Position numbers and translations under genes: made by a program. A stretch of DNA of 58,385 bases from a virus. Every line of letters starts with the position of its first letter. Within the stretch, counting starts at the first letter, position 1. Under the pieces are notes generated by a model. The model ran no database searches. It worked only from the letters and a program-made list of their open reading frames with translations, and was not told the DNA's origin. The DNA lies in the IMG/VR virus record IMGVR_UViG_3300048839_001124, positions 1-58,385 of that record; one strand, 5' to 3'. This document shows, in pieces, positions 24,211-33,456 of the stretch.

Positions 24211-24726
24211 TTAGTTAATCCTTATAAAAATATTTACAGCAATATTTTTAGGTCTAGTTTCTGTAGATGTTCTTGCTCCGACAGAATTGCTTGCATTAAA
24301 AGTAACATCTGATCCGGCATTGCCTCCAGATGCTATACCATTATTGCCAGCAGCAGACGCTGTTCTAGTGAGCGCTCCTGACGCTACATGAGTTCCAGCA
24401 GTAGAAATAGTGCCAACATTTGTTATTGATCCAATTATATTTTGAAGAGCATCGTTTTGAAAATGACCCAAAGCTCTTTCGCCAGCAGCATCCTCATTGC
24501 CATCTGCTCTACCATTGTTTTTACCACGCAGAAATTGTCCACGAGCATCGGGCACATTAGATATTCCAAATTGAGTAGCTAATTTGCTTCCTGCAACAGA
24601 TCTACCATCACATAGAACCCAATTAGATCCTCTGAGTGCTTGAAACTGCGCTTCGCTTAAAATAGAATGCACTATATCGCCTACCGTAGAAACATCGTTA
24701 TTACTTTGTCGTCTTGATTTTGCCAT
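24211..24726 (-). CDS. Short fibre / tail collar-type protein
   Basis: 171 aa, AGGATTATAAT before ATG. NVPDARGQFLRGKNNG near residue 60 followed by a His/Asn-rich loop region and a terminal ETRPKNIAVNIFIRIN is the phage tail-collar / T4 gp12-type fibre tip pattern, where histidines on repeated loops hold metal ions. Short for a complete fibre, so it probably trimerises as a tip or attaches to a neighbouring fibre. Confidence 0.75.
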   Translation of the reverse strand: MAKSRRQSNNDVSTVGDIVHSILSEAQFQALRGSNWVLCDGRSVAGSKLATQFGISNVPDARGQFLRGKNNGRADGNEDAAGERALGHFQNDALQNIIGSITNVGTISTAGTHVASGALTRTASAAGNNGIASGGNAGSDVTFNASNSVGARTSTETRPKNIAVNIFIRIN

Positions 24727-24727
24727 A

Positions 24728-26089
24728 TTATAATCCTAACCATTCGCGAATAGTTTTCTTTTCGATTTTGGTGATTTTTACTTGAGTAAAAATTTCATTA
24801 TCACCAAAAGTTACTGCTGCTCCGCCAATAGCTGCACCTGAAGCTCTCATTTGTATTTCAAATATAGTTGGGCCATTTGTAGAAAATGCGCCCATTATTA
24901 CGCTAGAGTCTCCATCAGTATTTCCAGCAGCTGCTACGTTTTGATCATTAACGGCGCGACCTATTAATACATCAGTTCCACTGGTTATATTTCTTAATTT
25001 AGCTTTGCCAGCAGAACCAGAAGTGTTTGTTACAAATGGACAATCTGCTTCTATAATATAATTTCCTTCTTGAAGAGTAAACTGATTAGAGCTTAAACTA
25101 CAAAAAGTTAAATCGCCTTCTTGAGTATTTAAAGTTCTAGCAGCATAAGATCCTACAGACAAAGCCCCTGCTGCCGTTCCAGAAGGCCTTACATCTTTTA
25201 AATAAGTAGTTTTTCTAATTTCTAATTCTTGATCTAAAATATTTTCTAAATCTAAAACTCTGTCACCAAATGCTTTCAAATCTACGTTGTTCGGAGCGGC
25301 TTGAAAGTCCGTCTCTTCTACGTCGGCCAAAGCAGCCACAGTGGGCACTAATGCGTCGATCTGGCCTTGCAATGCTTCAATCAAGGCAAGCTGAGAGCCA
25401 TTCGGTCTCTCAACCAAGGCCCCAACTGGAATGGCCGAAACTGCTCTGTCATTGATCAGGTCTACGTTGTTAAATCGGATTAAGGTGCCTAGTCCAGCTC
25501 CAGCGTGGACCTCGTAGTAGTCGCCTGTCACACCTGGGCCTGGAGGATTGTTGCCTGTGTTTCTGAACACAAGTTGTCCGTCAACAAGAATCATATATAC
25601 GCCATGCTGAGCAATAGCAGAAAATTTACCTACTTCAAAAGGTACACCGATGTTGAAGTCTGATTGAGTGGCAGCTAGTGTACCTGAGATAGGTTGACTA
25701 GAAGCATCTACTAAATTTACAGAAGTCCTAGCATTATGGTCAATGATAATTTCAAATACTTCATTTGCTTCTGCTTCAAAGAGTAGCTTAATCGTAGATG
25801 CTCCGTTAGCTATCCACGCTAGATTTTTTATAAGTGGTCCACGAAGAGAAGAAGCTAATCGAACGTTGTCTTGATAAAACTGAATATTAGTCGAAGTCAA
25901 TTCAGAAGGACTTGGAGCAGCATAGTTTACGGCTGTAGAAGGAGTGGTGAGTGAGCCAAGCTGAATAAGAGTGTCTCCTTCAGCGGCTTCGTGAAGAGCG
26001 CGAGCAACCTTGAAGCCGGTGTTGGTCAATAAGGACTGAGCTACCGGAAGTTTGCGAATTGATTTTGAGCCTTTGCCTGTTACTGACAT
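24728..26089 (-). CDS. Tail fibre protein
   Basis: 453 aa, AGAGGATTT before ATG. Residues 1-50 are a likely attachment region, 50-220 a beta sandwich (VEVGKF, VYMILVDGQLVFRN), 225-300 helical with heptad character (LIEALQGQIDALV, LENILDQELE), and 320-450 a C1q/TNF-like beta domain (FTLQEGNYIIEADCPF, IFEIQMRASG). The DNA of residues about 175-270 (25270-25560) has a higher GC than its flanks, another mosaic patch. Confidence 0.7.
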   Translation of the reverse strand: MSVTGKGSKSIRKLPVAQSLLTNTGFKVARALHEAAEGDTLIQLGSLTTPSTAVNYAAPSPSELTSTNIQFYQDNVRLASSLRGPLIKNLAWIANGASTIKLLFEAEANEVFEIIIDHNARTSVNLVDASSQPISGTLAATQSDFNIGVPFEVGKFSAIAQHGVYMILVDGQLVFRNTGNNPPGPGVTGDYYEVHAGAGLGTLIRFNNVDLINDRAVSAIPVGALVERPNGSQLALIEALQGQIDALVPTVAALADVEETDFQAAPNNVDLKAFGDRVLDLENILDQELEIRKTTYLKDVRPSGTAAGALSVGSYAARTLNTQEGDLTFCSLSSNQFTLQEGNYIIEADCPFVTNTSGSAGKAKLRNITSGTDVLIGRAVNDQNVAAAGNTDGDSSVIMGAFSTNGPTIFEIQMRASGAAIGGAAVTFGDNEIFTQVKITKIEKKTIREWLGL

Positions 26090-26090
26090 A

Positions 26091-26849
26091 CTATAAATCC
26101 TCTATCGGAGTGTTAGAAAATCCTTGAATCGGAACGCGAGCGTCCACCGACCATGGACAGTTTACTGGAATATTGCCGTTTACGCCTTGCAATTTTCCAC
26201 CGAAACTTGCCCCCGAAAAGCTGGGGAATAGTTCAGTCGCGCCAGCTATAGATATAAGCCCTCCGTCACTGGCCGATGCTGTAAGAAAGGCATGTTGCCC
26301 GAAGCAAACCCCTGTGGTGATTCTGCTAGCTACAACCAAGTTAGTTGGAAGCGAAATGCTGCACTGAGCCGCCGCTCCGCCTGTTTTGGTATATCTACCC
26401 AATACATGAATGAACTCGCCGTCTAAAGTGTAGCTAAAGTGATCGGTCACGCTGATAGTCATATTGGTGTATATTGGCGTATAGTTAATTACCGAGCCGC
26501 CCGAAAATCTTGGCTTTCCCTTAATTTCGATAAACGCACCAAAGCCAGAACCTGTAGCGTTGGCCATCAAAGATCCAACAAGCTTCCACCTTGAATAGCC
26601 AGTTGGGCCAGTAGAATTTTGATTTAAACTAATGACTAAAGAAACCACTCCGGCGGACTGAACGGCGAACACCTGATAACGAGTGTTAGCCGTCACAGCT
26701 GGAAGAGCTACTGATAATTGAGTGGTTACTTTAAACTGTTGTCCACCAATAGTCAAGTAAACTGGACTAGAGACAGAAGCAGCCATCAAGATGTTACCAG
26801 CAGAGTGAGACAGTGTTCCAATTTTATCGTCCCGTAGTTTTTGTCCCAT
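26091..26849 (-). CDS. Tail fibre tip-like protein
   Basis: 252 aa, its ATG shares a base with the preceding TAA. N-terminal beta domain (about 1-125) then a compact domain starting with NYTPIYTNMTISVTDHFSY and ending ...CPWSVDARVPIQGFS, a terminal pattern seen in many phage fibre proteins that present a receptor-binding head. Locally higher GC in the C-terminal half (26.1-26.5 kb). Confidence 0.65.
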   Translation of the reverse strand: MGQKLRDDKIGTLSHSAGNILMAASVSSPVYLTIGGQQFKVTTQLSVALPAVTANTRYQVFAVQSAGVVSLVISLNQNSTGPTGYSRWKLVGSLMANATGSGFGAFIEIKGKPRFSGGSVINYTPIYTNMTISVTDHFSYTLDGEFIHVLGRYTKTGGAAAQCSISLPTNLVVASRITTGVCFGQHAFLTASASDGGLISIAGATELFPSFSGASFGGKLQGVNGNIPVNCPWSVDARVPIQGFSNTPIEDL

Positions 26850-29800
26850 TAGTCAAGCTCCCTGACTGATAAAATTCTATTATTGGCAACAAGCCCTGTG
26901 GCTGCACTTACACGCCAATATACGTCTATTTTATGATATCCTGGACTAACTTGAAGTCTATATAAAATTGTAAAACTTGCTGAAGCTACAGCTGAACCAG
27001 TATAAGCACTAGCCACTGGAGTTACCATTTTGCCATCTACATATATGAAAAATTCATTACCATTTCCAGTTGTATTATTATTATGTTGACCTGATGTTGA
27101 TAATTCTATTATACTTTTAGTAGTTTTAATTGTCAAACTTAATTCTGATAATGGTACAGCTGTAGTTGAAGTAGTAGATGTATTTCCTGATATACCTACA
27201 GCATTGCCCAAAACATTAGGCTGATTTACATCTTTCTTACTGAACTTTCTAAAATCAGCTACACCTTGAGAGCCAACAGCTAAGGTGTTTTGTAATACAA
27301 ATGGGCCATTGTCTTGATGAGAGTGTATTGGAGTGATAATATCTAAACATTCATTTTCAATTTTTAAATTAGCTGTTCCATTGTTAAATCTGATTGTATG
27401 CTTTCCAAGAGCTAATCCAGTTACAACAAAGCCGCAACCAGGAGTAACAGATACAGTTGCCTGTTGATCTAAAATACCAGTTGCTGAAGTAAAAGTGATA
27501 CCGCCGCCATAAACAGTAGCTGCTGCTGCTTGAGATGGATAATTAGTTGTGTTAAAAGTTAATCCATCAACAGTAACAGTAATATTATTAGAAGAGTTAG
27601 TGTCACCCATAAATCTAAAATCAAAACCTGTTCCATAAAAAGTATATTCAATATAAGCATTAAGTCTATTGCTAGAAATTTCAAATCCACAAATATTGTT
27701 TGCAGGCGTTACTCCAGGAATGCTCCAATCTACTGTTCCACCAGTACCATTTACATAAGTAAATTCTCTGGTTGCAAACTTTCTCAGCGTTCCAGTTGAA
27801 ATAGTACTTATTCCAGCAGTAGAATTTGGTGCAAAGTTAGCCAAAATATTATATGCGCCAATCTCTACCGCTCCATTTGGAAGAGTAGGAGTCTTTGGCT
27901 GATAAACTATAAATTTAGTAAAATAAAAAGATCCACTAGTATATGCAGATAATGTTAACCTTAATGTATGTGTTCCATACGGAAGACCAGAAGCTATTTT
28001 AGTATTTGCAATACCAGTAGGTGTTAAGTTAGTTATTGTAGCAGGCGTTGAACCATCAATAGAATATTGCACAGTACCCACTAAAGCTGAACCACTAGTT
28101 TCTATATCTATGCCAGTTCCAACAAAAGTAAATGTTATAGTTTGTGGTACTACTCCAGCCCAACCTACTCCTTCTATTCCATTTAGTGAATTTATAATCG
28201 AGCTGGTGGCTATTAAAGTAGTACTTCCATCATCTAAGGTAAAAACTGGTGTTGTAGGGGTACTTCCAAATCTACTAAAATCATCTGCTCTACCAGCTCC
28301 AAATTCTCTTGGAAAATATATTCTAGCTATTTCTTCATTTGAGTGATTAGCAGAAGCTAAATTTAGTTGAGAAGCATCTGTCGGCGTAACAGCTTTAGCT
28401 ACTGAACCATCAGCTTTTTGATAAACTAAAACTCTTCCACCACGAGTGCCAAGAGTGCCTGTTTCAAAGCCAGAATTATAAGCAGTAGTTTCTAAAATAG
28501 TATGAGTGCGCTTTTTGCCTTTATAAAGCTGAGCGCCTGGAGGTAATTGAATAAGTCCTGAAGTATTTTCATTTAGAACTTCAAAACCATAGATATTTAT
28601 TCCACCAGTTACATTATCATTTCTAATTTTAATTGTATGAATACCTAAAGTTAAACCAGACGCTACAGGTATAATATTATTAGGATTGTAATTTCTAACA
28701 TTTAGAACAACACTAGCTGTTGCTCCAGGCAATAGATTTGCTGAATCTGCTCCTCCATCAACGTTAGCTATATTTGATCTAACATCATTACCTAAAGCAG
28801 TTATAAAATTCAAGCCAGTACCATAAAAAGTTATTTCTACGTAAGCACCTACAGTAGTTGACAGTGGCCTAACTCCTGTTGTATCACTACTATTAATCCA
28901 ATTACCAACAAATCTAATTTGATTAAATTTATCATTTACTGCGCCAAAAACCTGTTCACCATTTGGCCCAAATTCATCTTGAAGCTGGTAAATCTGCTGA
29001 GTCATAATTCGATCAACTGCAAAGCGAGGCTTTAAATCTTGGCTTAGATCAGGAATTTGTGCTCGATTTTGAATTGCAGTGTTTGGTACTACAATCTTAG
29101 GCAAAATCATTGAGTCAGAAATTGAAGCTAACTCATCACCAATGTCAATCAAGTTAGATTGAATTTCAGAAATGGCTGCTGCGTTAGAGTCTGAATTGTC
29201 AATGACAGAAGCTTTAGTTTGTCTAAAGATAAGAACTATGTCTTCACCTGGAAAGTCAAAAGTGTCAGGCTCAAACTTAACTGTCTGGCCTTCAATACGA
29301 GCAACACCCTCTTCAATCGCATACATTTGACCACGATAAGGGTCAAGAATATCAAGCAATTCAGGGTCTGGAGTAAACGTCAACAAAAAGTCTGTCTTAT
29401 TCTCGTCGCCTGTGAAGTAGAATTTTTGGAAACGCTTTTCACCTGTAACTGAAGTTACACCGTTAGTTAAGCCGTAGTATAATCCATAACCTTCAGCGTG
29501 AGCCAAAGCTACGCTAGAAGTTACTCGAATAATTAAGTCATGTGCGCGACCGGAAACTACAGCCGCTTTAGTTGAAGCTGCTCCAGTCCAAACTGAACCA
29601 TCAAAAGTAGCGCCATTAGTTCCTGCGCCGTTTCTCCAAGATAAGTCTAATGTGCCAGCTTTATATCCAGCATCAGTAACCAAAACTAAGTGGTATGTTC
29701 CAGCAGTCAGAACTACGTCTGGAAGATCAAAGGTAACTGTTATGTCGCCTGTTCCACCTAAAGAAGCGGCTGAAATAATTTTAGCATCAGACTCAGAAAG

Positions 29801-32800
29801 AATATCTGCTACTGCTGTGCTTGGTACGCCTGCGTTATTTTTAACTAAACGCAAAGTAACTAAGCCAGTACCTACTCCACCATAATTCAAATTCAAGTCA
29901 ACAGTCTTGACTACAGAAGTAGTTGACAATGCTAATTGAGAAGAAAGTTCTTGTTGAGTAGTAGCATTAAGGGCTTGTCCAGCGCCTGAAGCTGCAACAG
30001 TTTGAAGAGCTTGGTTAGATACTTCTTCAGAGAATACATGGTACCCTCTAAAAGCATTTAAACCAATTTGCTCCATAGTCATTGTTTGCCAGTTTGTTCC
30101 ACCGTCACGAGAAATCTCGTAAGTAGCAGCTGCGTCAACAAAGCCAGTTAAGTAGTTTAAATATAGTTCGGCTTCAGTAATGTCTACGCCTTCATCTAAG
30201 AAAGACTGATCTAAGACATCTTGAGAAACCATTGTTTGGCCAATAGCAGTCCAAGCGAAAGTTCGCTTAGCTGGGCTATAAGCTCCAGTAGAAACAACGT
30301 CAATTTTGGTGGCTTTGTCGCGTCTAAAAATATTTTGGTCCATTAACTCAAAAGAGTTAACTGCAAAACGGTCTCTCAAAAGAGTATCTAAAGAAGATGC
30401 GTCTCCTGAACCGCCGCCTGAACCTGAACCAACTCCGAGCCTACGAGTTTGAACAACAGTGATTGTTCCAGCAATGTTTTGTACTTGGATTGCTCCAAGC
30501 TTAATGTCTCCTGTAATAACTGGTAGTGGAGCAGAAGCTTGAACAGCGTTAGCTGAATCACCAAAATCGATTTGAACTTGTGCTTCTTGGCGATTGTCAG
30601 CCAGTACGTTTCCTGGAATGAGAGATACACCGTACCAGTAATAGTGACCAACAGGAATAGTAAAAGGAGTAAAGTTAATGCCTAAAGCTGTTACGTCATC
30701 TTCTTTTAAGATAGCTCCAGTAGAGAAGTTAATTACTGCGCCTGTAAAGCTAAGGATGAATTCACCAACAACTTGGCTAAGAATATCTTGATCTAGTTGA
30801 GTAAAGTCTGCGCCAAGAATAGTTGCTTTGCTTACGTTAGAAGCGTGTTTATGTAATTTAAGTTGAGTAAGTCTGCGATTAATTTCTGCTAAAGCTCCAT
30901 CAAGCTCAAGATATTCTCCAGGCTTAATTAAGAAGCTCTTCATACCTACAGTTACGCCTGTAGACACTCTGCGAGCAATAATAACTGTATTGTCTGTAGC
31001 TACTACTGCGTCAACGTCAGCAACGTTAACTGTTAAGTTTGTTGCTACGCCTGCTGTGCGAACTAGCTCTACGTATGCTACGCTAGAAGCGTTTGGAAGC
31101 ATGATAGTCTGAGCTAAAATAGTATTTCGAACGTTAGTTAAACCAGGAATTTGAACGTATGCGTTAGCGCTAAGAGTTAACTCATAAGTGCCAGCATTAT
31201 CAACTAAACTCCACGTTCCACCTTCAATAACTTTTGAAGATCGATCTTGTCTGTCAGCAGCAGCAAAAGCTCCAGCAGCTGCATCTAAATCAGAAATAGC
31301 TGTAGTTAGTGGGTCGCCATCAGTAACATAATTGTTTGAAGCAAATTGTGGACTATTATCGGCCTCAGAAGTCGAACCAATAAACTGTAAAAGCTCTAAA
31401 GAAGTATTGTCAGAAACTTGTTGGCTTTCACCTTGCTCTAACTCGCCTGATTTAAAGCGAGTATAGATTTTTGGTACTGAGCCGCCGTTATCATCTCGGA
31501 AATAAAACCAATACATGTCAGCAGTAATTGGTGTTTCTTCTCTTAAAGCAAAGCGTAAATGTCTATCAGTTGATGGAGCACCAACAACGTTATATACGCC
31601 AAAAGCGTATTTAGCATTAATACCAGAAGGGCCAGTAGAAGCTCCAGCGTATGGAGTAGTTAAAGTAACTTGAGAAGCAGAATCTACTGAAAGAATTTCG
31701 TAATAACCTTCGTCACCTATACCGTCAATTTTAATATAGTCACCAGCGACTAAATCAACTGTCCAAGCTATTGCTCCAACAGAGTTAACTATGGCTGAAC
31801 CATTAGTAAAAATAAGGGCTGGAATAACAACTTGATCACGAACTAAATTGATGTAAGCTACTTGACCATCAGCTAAAGTAACGTCTGTTCCAGCAGCATA
31901 AGCAGAAATAGTATAAGTTAAGCGACTTCCAATAACTCTATTTCTAAGAGGAAAGTCCCAATTAAGTTTACCAGGAACTAGATCATCGTGGACTATTGTT
32001 GCGCGACCAGTAACTACTGTATTAACGCCGTCAGAACGAATACCAGAGATTGAACCTCCAGTACCTAACGAATACCAATAAATTCCACCTGTAATCTCTT
32101 GAATGATGGACATAACAGCGTCCATCCATTCTTTTTGAGATTTAATCTGTTTGTCTCCACCATGAAAAGGGTTTTGACTAGAAGTTGATGTAGGTGGGTT
32201 TTCAGTTCGGCCTTCTGGCTGATTAGTCCAAGGATAAGCGTAGCTTGGATTTGGTGCTGAAAAACCAGCAGTACCAAGTCTGAATAACATTGGTCTGCGA
32301 TCAGTAATAGAAGTTACGTTGTTTGCTGCGTCCGTTTGAACAATAGCCAAAGGCAGAGTGTCAGCAGCAAAACCAGTAGTCGTGACTTTAAAAATATAAG
32401 TCATTAACTGAGCTACTGGAAGAACCTTAGACGTTTCGATCTTATTGGTTGGATCCCATATAGCTCTTGGAGCTTGAGTAGAAGCGTCTGCTGCTCGATT
32501 AAAATCAATGCTTACATAGTTAGTAGAAGATGGAGCAAAAGAACCAATAACTTTATTATTAATAGTTGAGCTAAGAATTTCTACTGGAGTACCAGCAGCT
32601 ACTTTAAAAATAGTACCAGAAACTAAACTCGTAGTATGTAAAATAGCAGAGTCAGAAACTATGACAGATAGACCATTGGCTGAGTTACCAACCGCGCCAA
32701 CCATATTGAGTTCAAAGCCACGAATTACGTAACCAAGGTTTTCACCTGTAACTAAGGCTTCGACTGCTTCATCAAAATCAGATCGAACTGCACTCTCAAT

Positions 32801-32866
32801 AGAGCGCATGTCGCTAACATCAACTCTTAGCTGACTAACCCAATGACCTGAACGTCTAATTGCCAT
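26849..32866 (-). CDS. Giant tail fibre / baseplate-attached adhesin
   Basis: 2005 aa, CAGGAGTAAGTA before ATG and candidate promoter L2 upstream. The N-terminus (MAIRRSGHWVSQLRVDVSDMRSIESAV) and the first 250 residues look like a baseplate-attachment domain with DRRPMLFRL. The centre has several beta domains with DG/TNG turns and a short helical stalk near residues 660-680. From about residue 1290 to 1820 there are carbohydrate-binding-like modules (FYGTGLNF, GLTLGIHTIKIRN, FVGTGIDIE, GLPYGTHTLR) paralogous to the 732-aa fibre. The C-terminal 120 residues form a separate domain. Probably the long proximal fibre on which smaller fibres sit. Confidence 0.78.
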   Translation of the reverse strand: MAIRRSGHWVSQLRVDVSDMRSIESAVRSDFDEAVEALVTGENLGYVIRGFELNMVGAVGNSANGLSVIVSDSAILHTTSLVSGTIFKVAAGTPVEILSSTINNKVIGSFAPSSTNYVSIDFNRAADASTQAPRAIWDPTNKIETSKVLPVAQLMTYIFKVTTTGFAADTLPLAIVQTDAANNVTSITDRRPMLFRLGTAGFSAPNPSYAYPWTNQPEGRTENPPTSTSSQNPFHGGDKQIKSQKEWMDAVMSIIQEITGGIYWYSLGTGGSISGIRSDGVNTVVTGRATIVHDDLVPGKLNWDFPLRNRVIGSRLTYTISAYAAGTDVTLADGQVAYINLVRDQVVIPALIFTNGSAIVNSVGAIAWTVDLVAGDYIKIDGIGDEGYYEILSVDSASQVTLTTPYAGASTGPSGINAKYAFGVYNVVGAPSTDRHLRFALREETPITADMYWFYFRDDNGGSVPKIYTRFKSGELEQGESQQVSDNTSLELLQFIGSTSEADNSPQFASNNYVTDGDPLTTAISDLDAAAGAFAAADRQDRSSKVIEGGTWSLVDNAGTYELTLSANAYVQIPGLTNVRNTILAQTIMLPNASSVAYVELVRTAGVATNLTVNVADVDAVVATDNTVIIARRVSTGVTVGMKSFLIKPGEYLELDGALAEINRRLTQLKLHKHASNVSKATILGADFTQLDQDILSQVVGEFILSFTGAVINFSTGAILKEDDVTALGINFTPFTIPVGHYYWYGVSLIPGNVLADNRQEAQVQIDFGDSANAVQASAPLPVITGDIKLGAIQVQNIAGTITVVQTRRLGVGSGSGGGSGDASSLDTLLRDRFAVNSFELMDQNIFRRDKATKIDVVSTGAYSPAKRTFAWTAIGQTMVSQDVLDQSFLDEGVDITEAELYLNYLTGFVDAAATYEISRDGGTNWQTMTMEQIGLNAFRGYHVFSEEVSNQALQTVAASGAGQALNATTQQELSSQLALSTTSVVKTVDLNLNYGGVGTGLVTLRLVKNNAGVPSTAVADILSESDAKIISAASLGGTGDITVTFDLPDVVLTAGTYHLVLVTDAGYKAGTLDLSWRNGAGTNGATFDGSVWTGAASTKAAVVSGRAHDLIIRVTSSVALAHAEGYGLYYGLTNGVTSVTGEKRFQKFYFTGDENKTDFLLTFTPDPELLDILDPYRGQMYAIEEGVARIEGQTVKFEPDTFDFPGEDIVLIFRQTKASVIDNSDSNAAAISEIQSNLIDIGDELASISDSMILPKIVVPNTAIQNRAQIPDLSQDLKPRFAVDRIMTQQIYQLQDEFGPNGEQVFGAVNDKFNQIRFVGNWINSSDTTGVRPLSTTVGAYVEITFYGTGLNFITALGNDVRSNIANVDGGADSANLLPGATASVVLNVRNYNPNNIIPVASGLTLGIHTIKIRNDNVTGGINIYGFEVLNENTSGLIQLPPGAQLYKGKKRTHTILETTAYNSGFETGTLGTRGGRVLVYQKADGSVAKAVTPTDASQLNLASANHSNEEIARIYFPREFGAGRADDFSRFGSTPTTPVFTLDDGSTTLIATSSIINSLNGIEGVGWAGVVPQTITFTFVGTGIDIETSGSALVGTVQYSIDGSTPATITNLTPTGIANTKIASGLPYGTHTLRLTLSAYTSGSFYFTKFIVYQPKTPTLPNGAVEIGAYNILANFAPNSTAGISTISTGTLRKFATREFTYVNGTGGTVDWSIPGVTPANNICGFEISSNRLNAYIEYTFYGTGFDFRFMGDTNSSNNITVTVDGLTFNTTNYPSQAAAATVYGGGITFTSATGILDQQATVSVTPGCGFVVTGLALGKHTIRFNNGTANLKIENECLDIITPIHSHQDNGPFVLQNTLAVGSQGVADFRKFSKKDVNQPNVLGNAVGISGNTSTTSTTAVPLSELSLTIKTTKSIIELSTSGQHNNNTTGNGNEFFIYVDGKMVTPVASAYTGSAVASASFTILYRLQVSPGYHKIDVYWRVSAATGLVANNRILSVRELD

Positions 32867-32883
32867 TACTTACTCCTGAATCC

Positions 32884-32898
32884 ATATTTAAAAGATTT
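32884..32898 (-). promoter_or_regulatory. Candidate late promoter (L2) for the fibre operon
   Basis: Minus-strand AAATCTTTTAAATAT lies 18 bases upstream of the 2005-aa fibre ATG. Upstream it shares the word CACGATAT (about 20 bases before AATCTTT) and GCCA-G-CC with L1, so the two largest operon heads have a matching stretch of about 45 bases. AATCTTT also heads L3, L4 and L5. A -10-like element of a phage-specific promoter is the best reading. Confidence 0.55.
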
Positions 32899-32950
32899 GG
32901 TCTTGGCAGATTTCTTTATATCGTGTTAATTCATATATTTATTTTTAAAA

Positions 32951-32985
32951 TTTTTTACCCTATTTTGGTAAAATCGATATATACT
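32951..32985 (+). promoter_or_regulatory. Candidate plus-strand promoter with dyad (P4)
   Basis: TTTTTTACC is followed after 20-22 bases by TATATACT. TTTTACC-CTATTTT-GGTAAAA forms a 7-bp-arm inverted repeat. It shares TTTTTAC-plus-dyad architecture with P1-P3, lies back to back with L2 in a 135-base divergent gap, and is followed by TAGGAGG and ATG 33002. Confidence 0.5.
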
Positions 32986-33001
32986 AAAAGTAGGAGGTTT
33001 T

Positions 33002-33262
33002 ATGAAAAAACTAGCAATTTTACTATTTCTTGTATCTTTTCAAGCATTTGGATATAATACGGATAAGGTTGACATTGATATTATTCAAGCTGAAAAAGGT
33101 AAGGTGTTTGGTAAACAAACTATGATAGTTTATTATGGAAAATGCCAAAGTGAAAGAACTTTTGAATGGGCTGAAATGCAAGCTTACAATGAAGGTAAGC
33201 CTAGTACTATTAAAGACTGGGTTTTTGAGTCTATTGATCAAATGAGCGAAAAATGCGACTAA
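33002..33262 (+). CDS. Small secreted protein
   Basis: 86 aa, strong ribosome binding site TAGGAGG. Residues 1-18 are a signal peptide (KKLAILLFLVSFQAFG). The mature 68 residues are acidic, with two cysteines (KCQSE and a terminal EKCD) that could form a disulfide, so a periplasmic location is likely. No family recognised. First gene after promoter P4. Confidence 0.65.
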   Translation: MKKLAILLFLVSFQAFGYNTDKVDIDIIQAEKGKVFGKQTMIVYYGKCQSERTFEWAEMQAYNEGKPSTIKDWVFESIDQMSEKCD

Positions 33263-33456
33263 AAGTAGGCGATTTAATAGAGCACGATGGCATAAGAGGC
33301 CATGTTCAGTCTATAGTTAATAAAGAAGCTATAGTTTGGACAAGAAATGGTCACTTACAAATCTTTAATATATACGGCAAGTACGTTAGGACGCATACAA
33401 AGCGAGGCATTTCTGGGAAAGTCAGGCAGAATAAACAAGGGCGACAAGGAATATGA
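33253..33456 (+). CDS. Small beta-barrel-like protein, paralogue of 33819-34067
   Basis: 67 aa, overlapping the secreted protein by 10 bases. MRLKVGDLIEHDG...IVWTRNGHLQIFNIYGKYV aligns by eye along about 45 residues with the protein starting at 33819 (MKLKQGD...VMLSEDGKLHSANMYTVQVV). The alternating pattern suggests a small SH3-like or KOW-like barrel. The tail is basic (SGKVRQNKQGRQGI). Function unknown. Confidence 0.55.
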   Translation: MRLKVGDLIEHDGIRGHVQSIVNKEAIVWTRNGHLQIFNIYGKYVRTHTKRGISGKVRQNKQGRQGI

